NCBI RefSeq assembly: GCF_000829375.1
Contig: NZ_AP014624.1
Coordinates: 1,922,001 to 1,986,000 of the forward strand
Direction: 5' to 3'
Source: Chryseobacterium sp. StRB126
GTDB taxonomy: Bacteria > Bacteroidota > Bacteroidia > Flavobacteriales > Weeksellaceae
DNA length: 64,000 nt
The notes below the pieces were generated by a model that made no database searches, was not told the origin of the DNA, and saw only the letters and a program-made list of their open reading frames with translations. The number at the start of each line of letters is the position of its first letter. Positions within the stretch are counted from its first letter, which is position 1. Position numbers and translations under genes: made by a program. Shown here piece by piece: positions 7,686 to 16,114 of this stretch.

Positions 7686-9950
7686 ATGGTACGAAACTTT
7701 TTCATCTTACTTGTATTACTTTCAAACCTAATGTTAGCTCAAAACAAATTAAACCTAATCCCTTATCCTCAAAAAGTTCAACTCTTGGAGGGTGAATTTG
7801 TAATCCCTGAAATTTTCGTATTAAGTGGTGATCTGCCAAAAGAGGAGACAGAATATTTCAAAAAAAGAATAGGCTCTCAGTTAAAATTTCAGTATACCCA
7901 GAAAGGAGGTGAGATTCATTTAACAAACTCTATCATTCCTCCTGCTTCAGGGACAGATGCTGAACAGAAGAAGGAATACTATTTAATAGAAATTTCGCCA
8001 AAGCAAATTCATATTAAGTCTTATACTAAACAAGGATATTTTCTGGCTCTCCAAACTTTAATTCAGATTATTGAGCAGTATAAAGAGGAAAAGAAAATTC
8101 CGGCAATGAAGATCGAAGATCAGCCAAAATTTGCATGGAGAGGAATGCATTTGGATGTTTGTCGTCACTTTTTCACTGTAGATGAAGTAAAACAATACAT
8201 TGACTATCTGGCGATGTACAAACTGAATACTTTTCATTGGCATTTAACCGATGACCAGGGATGGAGAATTGAAATCAAAAAATACCCGAAGCTTACGCAA
8301 ATAGGCTCGAAACGTAAAGAATCAATGATAGGAGCTTACGTGGATAATACCTTCGATGGAAAACCTTACGGTCCCTATTTCTATACTCAGGAACAGATCA
8401 AAGACGTTGTGAAATATGCTAATGAAAGACATATAACAGTGGTTCCGGAAATTGAAATGCCTGGTCACGCCCTTGCTGCATTATCCGCTTATCCGGAATT
8501 GGCCTGCACCCAAGGACCTTTTGAATCTGCCACCAAATGGGGTGTTTTTGATGATGTTTTCTGCCCTAAAGATGAAACTTTTACATTTCTGGAGAATGTT
8601 TTGGATGAGGTTATGAAATTGTTTCCGTCTCAGTATATTCATATCGGAGGCGATGAGTGTCCAAAAACACGATGGAAAGAATGTGCCCATTGTCAGGAAT
8701 TAATCAGAAAAAATAATCTGAAGGATGAACATGGGCTGCAAAGCTATTTCATTAAAAGGATTGAAAAATATATCAACAGTAAAGGACGAAAAATCATTGG
8801 TTGGGACGAAATCCTGGAAGGTGGGTTGGCTCCTAATGCCGCGGTAATGAGCTGGACAGGAGTGAACGGAGGAATTGAAGCTGCAAAAGCAAAACATTTT
8901 GCCGTAATGACACCAGGAGCATACTGCTATTTTGACCACTATCAGGGAGATCCTCAGTCTGAACCTAATGCTTTCGGCGGATTTACCCCACTGGATAAAG
9001 TATATTCTTACAGTCCGATTCCTGCAGAATTAAATGCTGAACAGGCTCAATATATTCTTGGAGTTCAGGCTAATCTATGGACTGAATATATTCTGGATTT
9101 CAAACAGGTGCAGTATATGATTTTTCCAAGACTGATGGCTCTTTCCGAAGTCGGATGGGGAACTTCAGATCCTAAAAATTATAAAGATTTTGAAGACAGA
9201 GTGATCAGTCATTTCAAAATACTGGACAAAATGAATGTTAACTACGCGAAAAGCATCTATAACATCTCAGGAAAAGTAATTCCTTCAAATAACGGAATTG
9301 CCTACGAGCTTTCTACCTCACAAAACCCAAACGGAATCAGATATACCCTGGACGGAACAGTTCCAACGATAAACTCCAAGACCTACCAAACTTCCGTTTC
9401 TATCCCGAACTCTTTAACGGTTAAATCCGCTTATTTTGAAGATGGGCGACTGAAAAGTGCTATTTCTTCACAACAGTTTACAGTGTCTAAATCAACTGGA
9501 AAAAAGATTACCCTTGAACAACAACCTAGTGAAAATTATTCATTCGGCGGGGCTTTTACTTTGGTTGATGGAATTATCGGAAATGTAAAGCAGCTTGGCA
9601 AAACATGGTTAGGCTTTCAGGGAAAAGATGTAGTTGCAACAATAGATTTTGGTCAGAAAACCGATTTTTCAGAAATCTATTTTAATACATTGGAAAATAA
9701 AGGAAGCTGGATCCATCTTGCAAAATCTGCTAAAATTTTTGTTTCAGATGATAACAAAGATTTTAAAATCATCATGGAAATAGGAAAGGAAGACATTCAA
9801 AATGCCAAAGGAAAAATACAGTTGAAATTGGATAAGCAAAATGCAAGATATTTGAAGATTATGATTGAGAATGCAGGAATTATCCCATCCGGAAACCCCG
9901 GTGCTGATTCAAAAGCATGGCTGTTTGTTGATGAAATTGGCGTAAATTAG
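7686..9950 (+). CDS. GH20 beta-N-acetylhexosaminidase with C-terminal carbohydrate-binding domains
   Basis: 754 residues. Signal peptide (about 1-18, ending MLAQ); GH20b N-terminal alpha/beta domain (about 25-145, starting LNLIPYPQKV); GH20 catalytic barrel (about 148-500) with WHLTDDQGWR and the catalytic Asp323-Glu324 pair in HIGGDEC; a chitobiase C-terminal-like module (about 530-595, YTLDGTVPT); and a discoidin/F5-8C-like domain (about 615-754). The family removes terminal GlcNAc or GalNAc by substrate-assisted catalysis, using chitin or host glycans. No T9SS domain is present, so it is probably periplasmic or outer-membrane associated. The next gene begins 19 bases downstream. Confidence 0.93.
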   Translation: MVRNFFILLVLLSNLMLAQNKLNLIPYPQKVQLLEGEFVIPEIFVLSGDLPKEETEYFKKRIGSQLKFQYTQKGGEIHLTNSIIPPASGTDAEQKKEYYLIEISPKQIHIKSYTKQGYFLALQTLIQIIEQYKEEKKIPAMKIEDQPKFAWRGMHLDVCRHFFTVDEVKQYIDYLAMYKLNTFHWHLTDDQGWRIEIKKYPKLTQIGSKRKESMIGAYVDNTFDGKPYGPYFYTQEQIKDVVKYANERHITVVPEIEMPGHALAALSAYPELACTQGPFESATKWGVFDDVFCPKDETFTFLENVLDEVMKLFPSQYIHIGGDECPKTRWKECAHCQELIRKNNLKDEHGLQSYFIKRIEKYINSKGRKIIGWDEILEGGLAPNAAVMSWTGVNGGIEAAKAKHFAVMTPGAYCYFDHYQGDPQSEPNAFGGFTPLDKVYSYSPIPAELNAEQAQYILGVQANLWTEYILDFKQVQYMIFPRLMALSEVGWGTSDPKNYKDFEDRVISHFKILDKMNVNYAKSIYNISGKVIPSNNGIAYELSTSQNPNGIRYTLDGTVPTINSKTYQTSVSIPNSLTVKSAYFEDGRLKSAISSQQFTVSKSTGKKITLEQQPSENYSFGGAFTLVDGIIGNVKQLGKTWLGFQGKDVVATIDFGQKTDFSEIYFNTLENKGSWIHLAKSAKIFVSDDNKDFKIIMEIGKEDIQNAKGKIQLKLDKQNARYLKIMIENAGIIPSGNPGADSKAWLFVDEIGVN

Positions 9951-9969
9951 CCCTATTTAATTCAAGACC

Positions 9970-10605
9970 ATGCAGGATACCATACTTTCTTCAGAATTTT
10001 CTTCTTCACCGGATCTGGTTGAAAAACTCTATCAGTACGGAATCACCAAAAAATACCATGAAGGAGATATTATTTTAGATGAAAATGCATCTATACGTTC
10101 TATTCCCATCGTCATGAAAGGGATGATGAAGGTGATCCGAACCGAAGAAGATGGAAGAGAGATCCTGTTGTATTATATTAAAGCAGGGGAGAGCTGCATT
10201 ATGTCTTTTCTGGGGGGGATGCACAATGAAAAAAGCATTGTAAAAGCAGAAATAGAAGAAGACGCTGAAATTCTGTTCCTTCCGATAGATAAGGTCTCTT
10301 TATTCATTAAGGAACATCCGGAATGGTTGGATTATATTTTCAGACTTTATCACAAACGTTTTGAGGAATTACTCGATATTATCAATGCCATTGCCTTCAA
10401 AAAAGTAGACGAAAGACTTCTGAATCTTCTCCACAAAAAAGCGGAACTTACCCATTCCAATACGATAAATACTACCCATGAGCAACTCGCCAACGAATTG
10501 GGAACTGCCAGAGTGGTGGTGTCAAGATTACTGAAACAGCTTGAAGAAGATGGCAGACTAAAACTGGGTAGAAACAAAATCACTCTTTTGAAACCTACCA
10601 ACTAA
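9970..10605 (+). CDS. Crp/Fnr-family regulator, probable activator of the adjacent sulfur genes
   Basis: 211 residues: cyclic-nucleotide-binding-like jelly roll (about 20-125), dimer helix (about 130-155) and a winged HTH (about 165-211) with recognition segment THEQLANELGTARVVVSRLLKQ. There is no N-terminal 4Fe-4S cysteine cluster, so it is not FNR-like; the only cysteine is Cys76, in GESC at the place where CRP has its cAMP-contacting FGELA loop. It is followed by a TauE/SafE gene, a persulfide-handling enzyme and two YeeE/YedE genes, and two Crp-type sites stand before those transcription units at identical spacing from the -7 box. I infer a sulfide- or persulfide-linked regulator; the signal is unknown. 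Confidence 0.85.
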   Translation: MQDTILSSEFSSSPDLVEKLYQYGITKKYHEGDIILDENASIRSIPIVMKGMMKVIRTEEDGREILLYYIKAGESCIMSFLGGMHNEKSIVKAEIEEDAEILFLPIDKVSLFIKEHPEWLDYIFRLYHKRFEELLDIINAIAFKKVDERLLNLLHKKAELTHSNTINTTHEQLANELGTARVVVSRLLKQLEEDGRLKLGRNKITLLKPTN

Positions 10606-10710
10606 CTACAATTCCTTTTCTCGCTTCCAGCTAATAATAAACGCTCACATTCTCCTCCATTGGAAGGGGGGGCAAAAATTCAAAGAATTTTTGACGGGGT
10701 GGTTAATCCA

Positions 10711-10870
10711 AACCACAAAAGCTTCATAAAAAATATAAGTTATGATTCATACTGTTGAAAAGAGCCCTTAAGTTTTATGAAAATCTATGATTTTCATCTT
10801 TTGTGAACTTTTATGCATCAATTTGTGAACTTTCTTAAGTGAACTAAAGTGTTAAAAGATTTTTGTGGTT
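10711..10870. repeat. MITE-like element copy 1 (AACCACAAAA ... TTTTGTGGTT)
   Basis: A 160-bp element bounded by perfect 10-base inverted ends AACCACAAAA and TTTTGTGGTT. Inside it carries TAAGTTATGATTCATACTG, a GAAAATC/GATTTTC hairpin and CTTAAGTGAACTAAAGT. A second copy lies at 11766-11947 and a fragment (ATGAAAATCGTAGATTTTCA) near 14579. It is non-coding with no target-site duplication I can establish. Confidence 0.75.
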
Positions 10871-10883
10871 AGAAAATTCTTTA

Positions 10884-10902
10884 TGTAACAAAAGTAGCTG
10901 TA
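10884..10902 (+). promoter_or_regulatory. Crp-type operator upstream of TauE/SafE gene 1
   Basis: TGTAAC-AAAA-GTAGCT followed by GTA. The centre is 10891.5 and the candidate -7 box CATTTTTG ends at 10928, which puts the site near -41 of the expected start of transcription, the class II activator position. The same motif at the same spacing precedes the gene at 12059. Confidence 0.7.
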
Positions 10903-10947
10903 GTTCTCCTTAAACAAATCCATTTTTGCATCATAATAGTTGAACAA

Positions 10948-11742
10948 ATGGAAATTATAGGATATGCGGCATCCGTTTTAATCGGTGTTTCTTTAGGTTT
11001 AATCGGTGGCGGCGGAAGTATTCTGACTGTTCCCGTATTGGTATATCTTTTTGGAATTGATACCCTGCTGGCTACAGAATATTCCCTTTTTATTGTGGGA
11101 ATAAGTAGTGCTGTGGGCTCAATAACCTATTTTAAAAAAGGACTGGTTGATTTTAAAATGGCTCTGATATTTGGAGTACCCTCTGTTATTTCAATTTTTC
11201 TAACCAGAATGTATCTGTTACCTCTCATTCCGGAAGACCTTCTCAGGATAAAAAGCTTTATAGTAACCAAAAAGATTTTTCTGCTGTTGATTTTTGCCGT
11301 TTTGATGATTCTTGCTTCCTATAAAATGATTAAGAATCAGGTTTCCGGAGATAGAGGTGGAAGTGATTTTAATCGAAATAAAGTTGTGCTGGCTGTGGGA
11401 GAAGGAGCAATAGTAGGTGTTTTAACCGGCTTGGTGGGTGCTGGTGGAGGCTTTATGATTATCCCGGCATTGGTGAACCTTTTAAAGGTTCCGGTTAAAA
11501 CTGCGATAGGAACTTCATTGGTTATTATTTCTTTAAACTCTCTGATTGGTTTTTCTTCATCCATCAGCCATGTAAAAGTAGAATGGGATTTATTGCTTTC
11601 TGTTACAGCTATTGCCGTCTTTGGGATTATCATAGGATCAAAGATTTCAAAAAAGATTGATGGTAAAAAACTGAAACCGGCATTCGGATGGTTTATTCTG
11701 GTGATGGGCATTTACATTATTACCAGGGAAATCTTTCTATAA
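10948..11742 (+). CDS. TauE/SafE (TSUP) family sulfur anion transporter
   Basis: 264 residues, mostly membrane-spanning, with the two glycine-rich repeats typical of TSUP proteins: GLIGGGGSILTVPVLVY near the start and TGLVGAGGGFMIIPALV near residue 160. Members move sulfite, thiosulfate, sulfoacetate or similar anions across the inner membrane. Position between a Crp-type regulator and a persulfide-dioxygenase-like gene suggests export of sulfite or thiosulfate formed during sulfide detoxification. Transcribed alone or with the downstream genes; the following gene has its own operator and promoter. Confidence 0.88.
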   Translation: MEIIGYAASVLIGVSLGLIGGGGSILTVPVLVYLFGIDTLLATEYSLFIVGISSAVGSITYFKKGLVDFKMALIFGVPSVISIFLTRMYLLPLIPEDLLRIKSFIVTKKIFLLLIFAVLMILASYKMIKNQVSGDRGGSDFNRNKVVLAVGEGAIVGVLTGLVGAGGGFMIIPALVNLLKVPVKTAIGTSLVIISLNSLIGFSSSISHVKVEWDLLLSVTAIAVFGIIIGSKISKKIDGKKLKPAFGWFILVMGIYIITREIFL

Positions 11743-11765
11743 ATAAGTATGCTATAATATAATTG

Positions 11766-11947
11766 AACCACAAAAGTCACAAAAGTTTCATAACACTTAA
11801 GTAAAACATAAGTTATGATTCATACTGTTGAAAAGAGCACTTAAGTTTTATGAAAATCTGAGATTTTCATCTTCTGTGAACTTCTTCTGCACCAGTTTCT
11901 AAACTTTCTTAAGTGAACTAAAGTATTATAAAAACTCTTTTGTGGTT
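11766..11947. repeat. MITE-like element copy 2
   Basis: A 182-bp version of the element at 10711-10870 with the same inverted ends (AACCACAAAA and TTTTGTGGTT). It carries an additional CACAAAAGT segment near the left end. Orientation is the same as copy 1. Confidence 0.75.
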
Positions 11948-11982
11948 ATAAAAAACTAAATATTGGTTTCAAAATCCTGCTA

Positions 11983-12001
11983 TGTAACAAAAGTAACTGT
12001 A
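11983..12001 (+). promoter_or_regulatory. Crp-type operator upstream of the persulfide-handling gene
   Basis: TGTAAC-AAAA-GTAACT followed by GTA, centre 11990.5. The -7-like box GAACTTTG ends at 12027, 36.5 bases from the centre, exactly the spacing found for the site at 10884. Sequence between the repeat element and the site differs at the two loci, so the match is not simply part of the repeat. Confidence 0.7.
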
Positions 12002-12058
12002 GGAGAAAACAGAAAAAGGGAACTTTGTATAAGAAAACAAACTCAAAAATAAAATAAG

Positions 12059-13471
12059 ATGAAAATAGAACAGGTTTATACTGGATGTTTGGCTCAGGGA
12101 GCATATTATATTACTTCAGCCGGAGAAGCCGCCATTATTGATCCTTTACGGGAAACCCAACCTTATGTGGAAAGATTGAAAAAGGATGATGTACGGTTAA
12201 AATACATTTTTGAAACCCATTTTCATGCAGATTTCGTCAGCGGTCATCTTGATTTAAGTAAAAAAACGGATGCTCCCATCGTGTATGGACCAACTGCAAA
12301 GCCTGAATTTGAGGCTGTCATTGCTGAAGACGGTCAGATATTTGAAATTGGTGATATCAAAATAAAAGTACTTCATACACCCGGACATACATTGGAAAGC
12401 AGTTGTTATCTGCTGATTGATGAAGAGGGAAATGAAAAAGCACTTTTCAGCGGAGATACTTTATTTCTAGGAGATGTAGGCCGTCCGGATCTTGCCCAAA
12501 AAGCAACAGATATGACGCAGGAAGAACTCGCGGGATTGCTGTATGATAGTTTATACCATAAAATATTACCTTTAAATGACGATATTACGGTATATCCTGC
12601 CCACGGAGCAGGCTCTGCATGTGGTAAAAATATGCAGAAGGAAACGATTGATACATTAGGTAACCAGAAGAAAACAAATTATGCACTTAATCAGAACAAT
12701 AAAGAAAGCTTTATTAATGCTGTAACAGACGGACTTTTACCACCACCTGCCTATTTTGGAATGAATGTGATGATGAATAAAAAAGGATATCACAGCTTTG
12801 ATGAAGTATTGTCAAAAGGACTACATGCTCTTAAACCTGAACAGTTTGAAGAAATAGCTGAAGCTTCCGGAGCATTGATTTTGGATGTGAGAAACAACAG
12901 TGAATTTGCCGGAGATTTTATCCCTCAATCGGTCAATATAGGGCTGGATGGTGATTTTGCACCATGGGTAGGGGCATTGATTGGAGATGTAAATCAACCT
13001 ATTTTGCTGGTGACCAAACCCGGAGACGAAGAGGAAGCGGTAACCAGGTTAAGCAGAGTAGGATTTGATCACATCCTGGGGTTTTTAGAAGGAGGAATGG
13101 AAGCATGGAAGAACAGTGTAAAAGAAACGGATTCTGTGAACCGCATTTCTGCTGAACAGTTTGAAAAAGAGATAGACGGGAAGGATGTGAAGATTATTGA
13201 TGTAAGGAAAGAAAGTGAATATGCTGCTGAACATGTGAATGATGCCTACAGTAAGCCCTTGGCTTATATTAATGAATGGATTGATGAGATCCAGCCGGAA
13301 GAACATTTCTATCTTCATTGTGCCGGCGGATACAGAAGTATGATGGCAGCGAGTATTCTTCAGGCAAGAGGATACAGAAACTTTACAGAAATTGAAGGCG
13401 GTTTTAATGCCATTGCCTCTACAGGAGTTTCTAAAAGCGATTTTGTCTGTCAAACTAAAGTTTTAAAATAA
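12059..13471 (+). CDS. Metallo-beta-lactamase-fold persulfide-dioxygenase-like protein fused to two rhodanese domains
   Basis: 470 residues. Residues 1-240 form an ETHE1/Blh-type metallo-hydrolase domain: His54-x-His56-x-Asp58 in THFHADFVSGH, HTPGH at 106-110 and FSGDTLFLGDVGRPDL. Then come two rhodanese domains: the first (about 255-355) lacks the catalytic cysteine (the loop reads LVTKPGDEEEA), the second (about 365-460) has Cys421 in HCAGGYRS. ETHE1-type enzymes oxidise glutathione- or CoA-persulfide to sulfite; rhodaneses move sulfane sulfur. The fusion suggests sulfur passes from the rhodanese cysteine to the dioxygenase or the reverse. It lies 13 bases before the first YeeE/YedE gene, in one operon. 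Confidence 0.88.
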   Translation: MKIEQVYTGCLAQGAYYITSAGEAAIIDPLRETQPYVERLKKDDVRLKYIFETHFHADFVSGHLDLSKKTDAPIVYGPTAKPEFEAVIAEDGQIFEIGDIKIKVLHTPGHTLESSCYLLIDEEGNEKALFSGDTLFLGDVGRPDLAQKATDMTQEELAGLLYDSLYHKILPLNDDITVYPAHGAGSACGKNMQKETIDTLGNQKKTNYALNQNNKESFINAVTDGLLPPPAYFGMNVMMNKKGYHSFDEVLSKGLHALKPEQFEEIAEASGALILDVRNNSEFAGDFIPQSVNIGLDGDFAPWVGALIGDVNQPILLVTKPGDEEEAVTRLSRVGFDHILGFLEGGMEAWKNSVKETDSVNRISAEQFEKEIDGKDVKIIDVRKESEYAAEHVNDAYSKPLAYINEWIDEIQPEEHFYLHCAGGYRSMMAASILQARGYRNFTEIEGGFNAIASTGVSKSDFVCQTKVLK

Positions 13472-13484
13472 TAATATAATAGAT

Positions 13485-14048
13485 ATGTTGGAGATTATAA
13501 AAGAACCATGGCCATGGTATATAGCGGGACCTTTAATTGGCTTAACTGTCCCTGCTTTATTGATAATGGGAAACAAATCCTTTGGAATCAGCTCCTCGCT
13601 AAGGCATGTCTGTGCAGCCTGTATACCGGCAAATGTCAACTTTTTTAAATATGACTGGAAAAAGGAAGCATGGAACCTGTTTTTTGTATTGGGAATTTTC
13701 TTCGGAGGAATGATAGCTGCCAATTTTCTACTGAATCCCTCAGAAATTACGGTTAATCCTGATCTGAAAACCGAGTTGGCCGGCTACGGAATTACAGATT
13801 ATACCAATCTTGTTCCGATTCAGCTCATGAATTTTGAAAGCCTATTAACGGTAAGAGGATTCATCATGATGGTAGTAGGCGGGTTCTTGGTAGGTTTTGG
13901 AACCCGATATGCAGGCGGATGCACCAGTGGGCATGCGATCATGGGACTTTCCAATCTGCAATGGCCTTCTTTGGTGGCTACTATTTGCTTTATGATAGGG
14001 GGATTCCTAATGGCTAACCTTATTCTGCCGATGATCCTTTCCCTATAA
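13485..14048 (+). CDS. YeeE/YedE-family sulfur transporter, first half
   Basis: 187-residue membrane protein with the conserved cysteine motifs of the YeeE/YedE (sulf_transp) family: CAACIPANVNF (about 43-53) and GTRYAGGCTSGHAIMG (about 138-153). The family includes the thiosulfate transporter TsuA, in which cysteines line the path for thiosulfate. Here the transporter is encoded as two short proteins; this one and the next (25 bases downstream) correspond to two halves. Context with the fused persulfide-dioxygenase-like protein suggests uptake of thiosulfate or sulfane sulfur. Confidence 0.88.
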   Translation: MLEIIKEPWPWYIAGPLIGLTVPALLIMGNKSFGISSSLRHVCAACIPANVNFFKYDWKKEAWNLFFVLGIFFGGMIAANFLLNPSEITVNPDLKTELAGYGITDYTNLVPIQLMNFESLLTVRGFIMMVVGGFLVGFGTRYAGGCTSGHAIMGLSNLQWPSLVATICFMIGGFLMANLILPMILSL

Positions 14049-14073
14049 GTTTAATTTTTTAAGAATCAAATCA

Positions 14074-14562
14074 ATGTTAAAAGAACAGGAACAAAATATC
14101 CGCCATCAAGATGCTGTTTGTGTTAATGAAAGTACACTAAATCATCCATGGTATTACAATTTAAAATATCTGGTATCGGGAATCATATTTGGAATAATCT
14201 TCGTAAAAGCTGAGGTGATCAGTTGGTTCAGGATTCAGGAAATGTTCCGGCTGCAATCGTTTCACATGTATGGAATTATCGGAAGTGCCGTTTTGGTAGG
14301 AATGATTTCAGTAGGGCTGATTAAGAAATTCAATATCAAAACAATCCACGGAGAACCTATTACATTAACCCCTAAAAAGTTCAATAAAGGTCAGATTTAT
14401 GGTGGATTGATTTTCGGTTTTGGCTGGGCGATTACCGGAGCCTGCCCGGGACCACTTTTTGCCCAAATCGGAACAGGAGCTTTGGCAGTATCTGCTACCC
14501 TTTTAAGTGCCATTGCCGGAACCTGGGTCTATGGTTATTTCAGAGATAAACTACCTCATTAA
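14074..14562 (+). CDS. YeeE/YedE-family sulfur transporter, second half
   Basis: 162-residue membrane protein with the conserved motif GWAITGACPGPLFAQIG near residues 124-140, whose cysteine corresponds to a substrate-path cysteine of YeeE. About four membrane segments follow a hydrophilic N-terminus of roughly 25 residues. It is the last gene of the sulfur operon and probably forms a complex with the preceding half-transporter. Confidence 0.86.
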   Translation: MLKEQEQNIRHQDAVCVNESTLNHPWYYNLKYLVSGIIFGIIFVKAEVISWFRIQEMFRLQSFHMYGIIGSAVLVGMISVGLIKKFNIKTIHGEPITLTPKKFNKGQIYGGLIFGFGWAITGACPGPLFAQIGTGALAVSATLLSAIAGTWVYGYFRDKLPH

Positions 14563-14670
14563 TACTTAGATTCAGTAATGAAAATCGTAGATTTTCAGAA
14601 ACTTAAGTGCACTGTTTACCCATAAAATCTTTGCTTAAAAACAACTTAAGCGTTAAATATTCAAAAACAA

Positions 14671-14703
14671 AAAAAGACAGCGAATATTCATTCGTTGTCT
14701 TTC
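14671..14703. terminator. Bidirectional terminator
   Basis: AAAGACAGCGAAT pairs with ATTCGTTGTCTTT with one mismatch, between the convergent sulfur operon and the efflux operon. Poly-A and T-rich flanks suit either direction. Confidence 0.75.
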
Positions 14704-14712
14704 CGTACAAAA

Positions 14713-16113
14713 TTATGAAAAAATGAAGTTTTGGGCACCCAGAGCCATATAAAGATTGATGCGTTCCATCTTATCCTGAAGTTCCAGGTTGATGAGGTTC
14801 ATCTCATTCTTGAGAAGATCCCGTTGCTTCCTGATCAACATGAAACTGTTATTGGTTCCTACTTTAATTTGTTTTTCAGTGAGGCTGATATTGTTTTTCA
14901 GTTCATTGATGGCTTTACGGTTAAAACCGCTCTGCTTTTCAATAGAATTAAGGTTGGCTAATGATGATTCCACTTCATTCAATGCATTCAGAACTGCTTT
15001 TGAATATTCCTCAACAACCTGTTTTTGTTGATAATTTTTTATTTCCACATTCTTTTTAAGCTTTCCGCTATTGAAAACAGGAGAAACCAAACCACCACCT
15101 ACTCTCAGTAAAGGATTCGTAAATAATGAATTAATAGATTCCACATTACTGCCTGCTGTTCCCAGTGAAGAACTGATCGTAAGAGAAGGAAGTCTTGCTG
15201 CATTAGCCTGCTGAACCTCATAAAAAGCCTTTTCTATCTGAAAATGATAAGCCTGTATATCAGATCTGCTTTCTAAAAGCTCCAATGGAAAAGAAGAAGG
15301 AATGTTATTTTGTACAGGATTAAAAGAACTCTGTGTGGTTAATTTCCCTTCAGGATATTTTCCGGTAAGAAGCTCAAGAGATCTTCTGGACTGTGTATTG
15401 GCGTTCCTGATCTTTTCCAGATATCCTTCCAAAGAAATAATTTCTGCAGAAATATTAGATAAATCAAGAGCATTTGCAGTTCCTACTTTTTTCTGAACCA
15501 CATATAGTTTTTCCAGTTCTTTTGTTTTCTGAATATAACCCTCAATCATGTTCTCCTGAATGTTTCCGGTAATATTAAGATAATACGCCTTTGCAATCAT
15601 CGCAGCAATAGACTGATGTAACAGAGTATTTTTATGCTTGGCCGAAAAATAATCGCTGGTACTGGCCATTTGTGCAGATTTATTTTTACCCCATAAATCA
15701 ATTTCCCAGCTGGCTTTCAGTGCAAGGCGGCTGATTTGGCTTTCACTCACCAGATTATTGGATGTATTGGCAACCGCACTCACACTTGGGTAAAGATTAG
15801 TTCCTGCAATTTCCATCGCCAGTTCAATCTGATTAAGTTTTTCCTTGGCAATAACAATATCGGCATTATACTGCATTCCTTCATTGATAAGCGCTTCCAG
15901 CTGAGGCGTCTTAAGATCTGTAATCCAATCATAAGAAAGAGATTTTGAATTGGCATTTCGGTCGAAAATCCAGTCATCCGGAATGATAATATGAGAAGCT
16001 ATTTCACTGTTTTCCTTCAACTGGTTTATGTTTTCTTGGGTAGGTTCCTTGTAGCCTATGCATGAGCTTAGGCTTACAGCAAGGATTCCTGCCATGATGA
16101 ATCTTTTGTACAT
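14713..16113 (-). CDS. TolC/NodT-family outer membrane efflux lipoprotein
   Basis: 466 residues with a lipoprotein signal (LSSC, lipidated Cys18) and two repeats of the outer membrane efflux protein family, rich in helical coiled-coil (about 75-250 and 265-460). It should form the trimeric outer-membrane tunnel of a tripartite pump. Its ATG starts 1 base after the stop of the HlyD gene, so the two are tightly coupled. No inner-membrane MFS, RND or ABC pump is encoded in this operon. Confidence 0.9.
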   Translation of the reverse strand: MYKRFIMAGILAVSLSSCIGYKEPTQENINQLKENSEIASHIIIPDDWIFDRNANSKSLSYDWITDLKTPQLEALINEGMQYNADIVIAKEKLNQIELAMEIAGTNLYPSVSAVANTSNNLVSESQISRLALKASWEIDLWGKNKSAQMASTSDYFSAKHKNTLLHQSIAAMIAKAYYLNITGNIQENMIEGYIQKTKELEKLYVVQKKVGTANALDLSNISAEIISLEGYLEKIRNANTQSRRSLELLTGKYPEGKLTTQSSFNPVQNNIPSSFPLELLESRSDIQAYHFQIEKAFYEVQQANAARLPSLTISSSLGTAGSNVESINSLFTNPLLRVGGGLVSPVFNSGKLKKNVEIKNYQQKQVVEEYSKAVLNALNEVESSLANLNSIEKQSGFNRKAINELKNNISLTEKQIKVGTNNSFMLIRKQRDLLKNEMNLINLELQDKMERINLYMALGAQNFIFS

Positions 16114-16114
16114 A

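Larger units (their letters stand above)
10606..10947. other. Intergenic region with repeat and regulatory site
   Basis: Holds a CAAAAATTCAAAGAATTTTTG hairpin-type repeat (about 10674-10694), the terminal-inverted repeat element at 10711-10870, the Crp-type site at 10884-10899 and a -7-like box at 10921-10928. No gene is seen. Confidence 0.6.
11743..12058. other. Intergenic region with repeat and regulatory site
   Basis: Contains the second MITE-like copy (11766-11947), the second Crp-type site (11983-12001) and a -7-like box GAACTTTG at 12020-12027. No gene seen. Confidence 0.6.
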
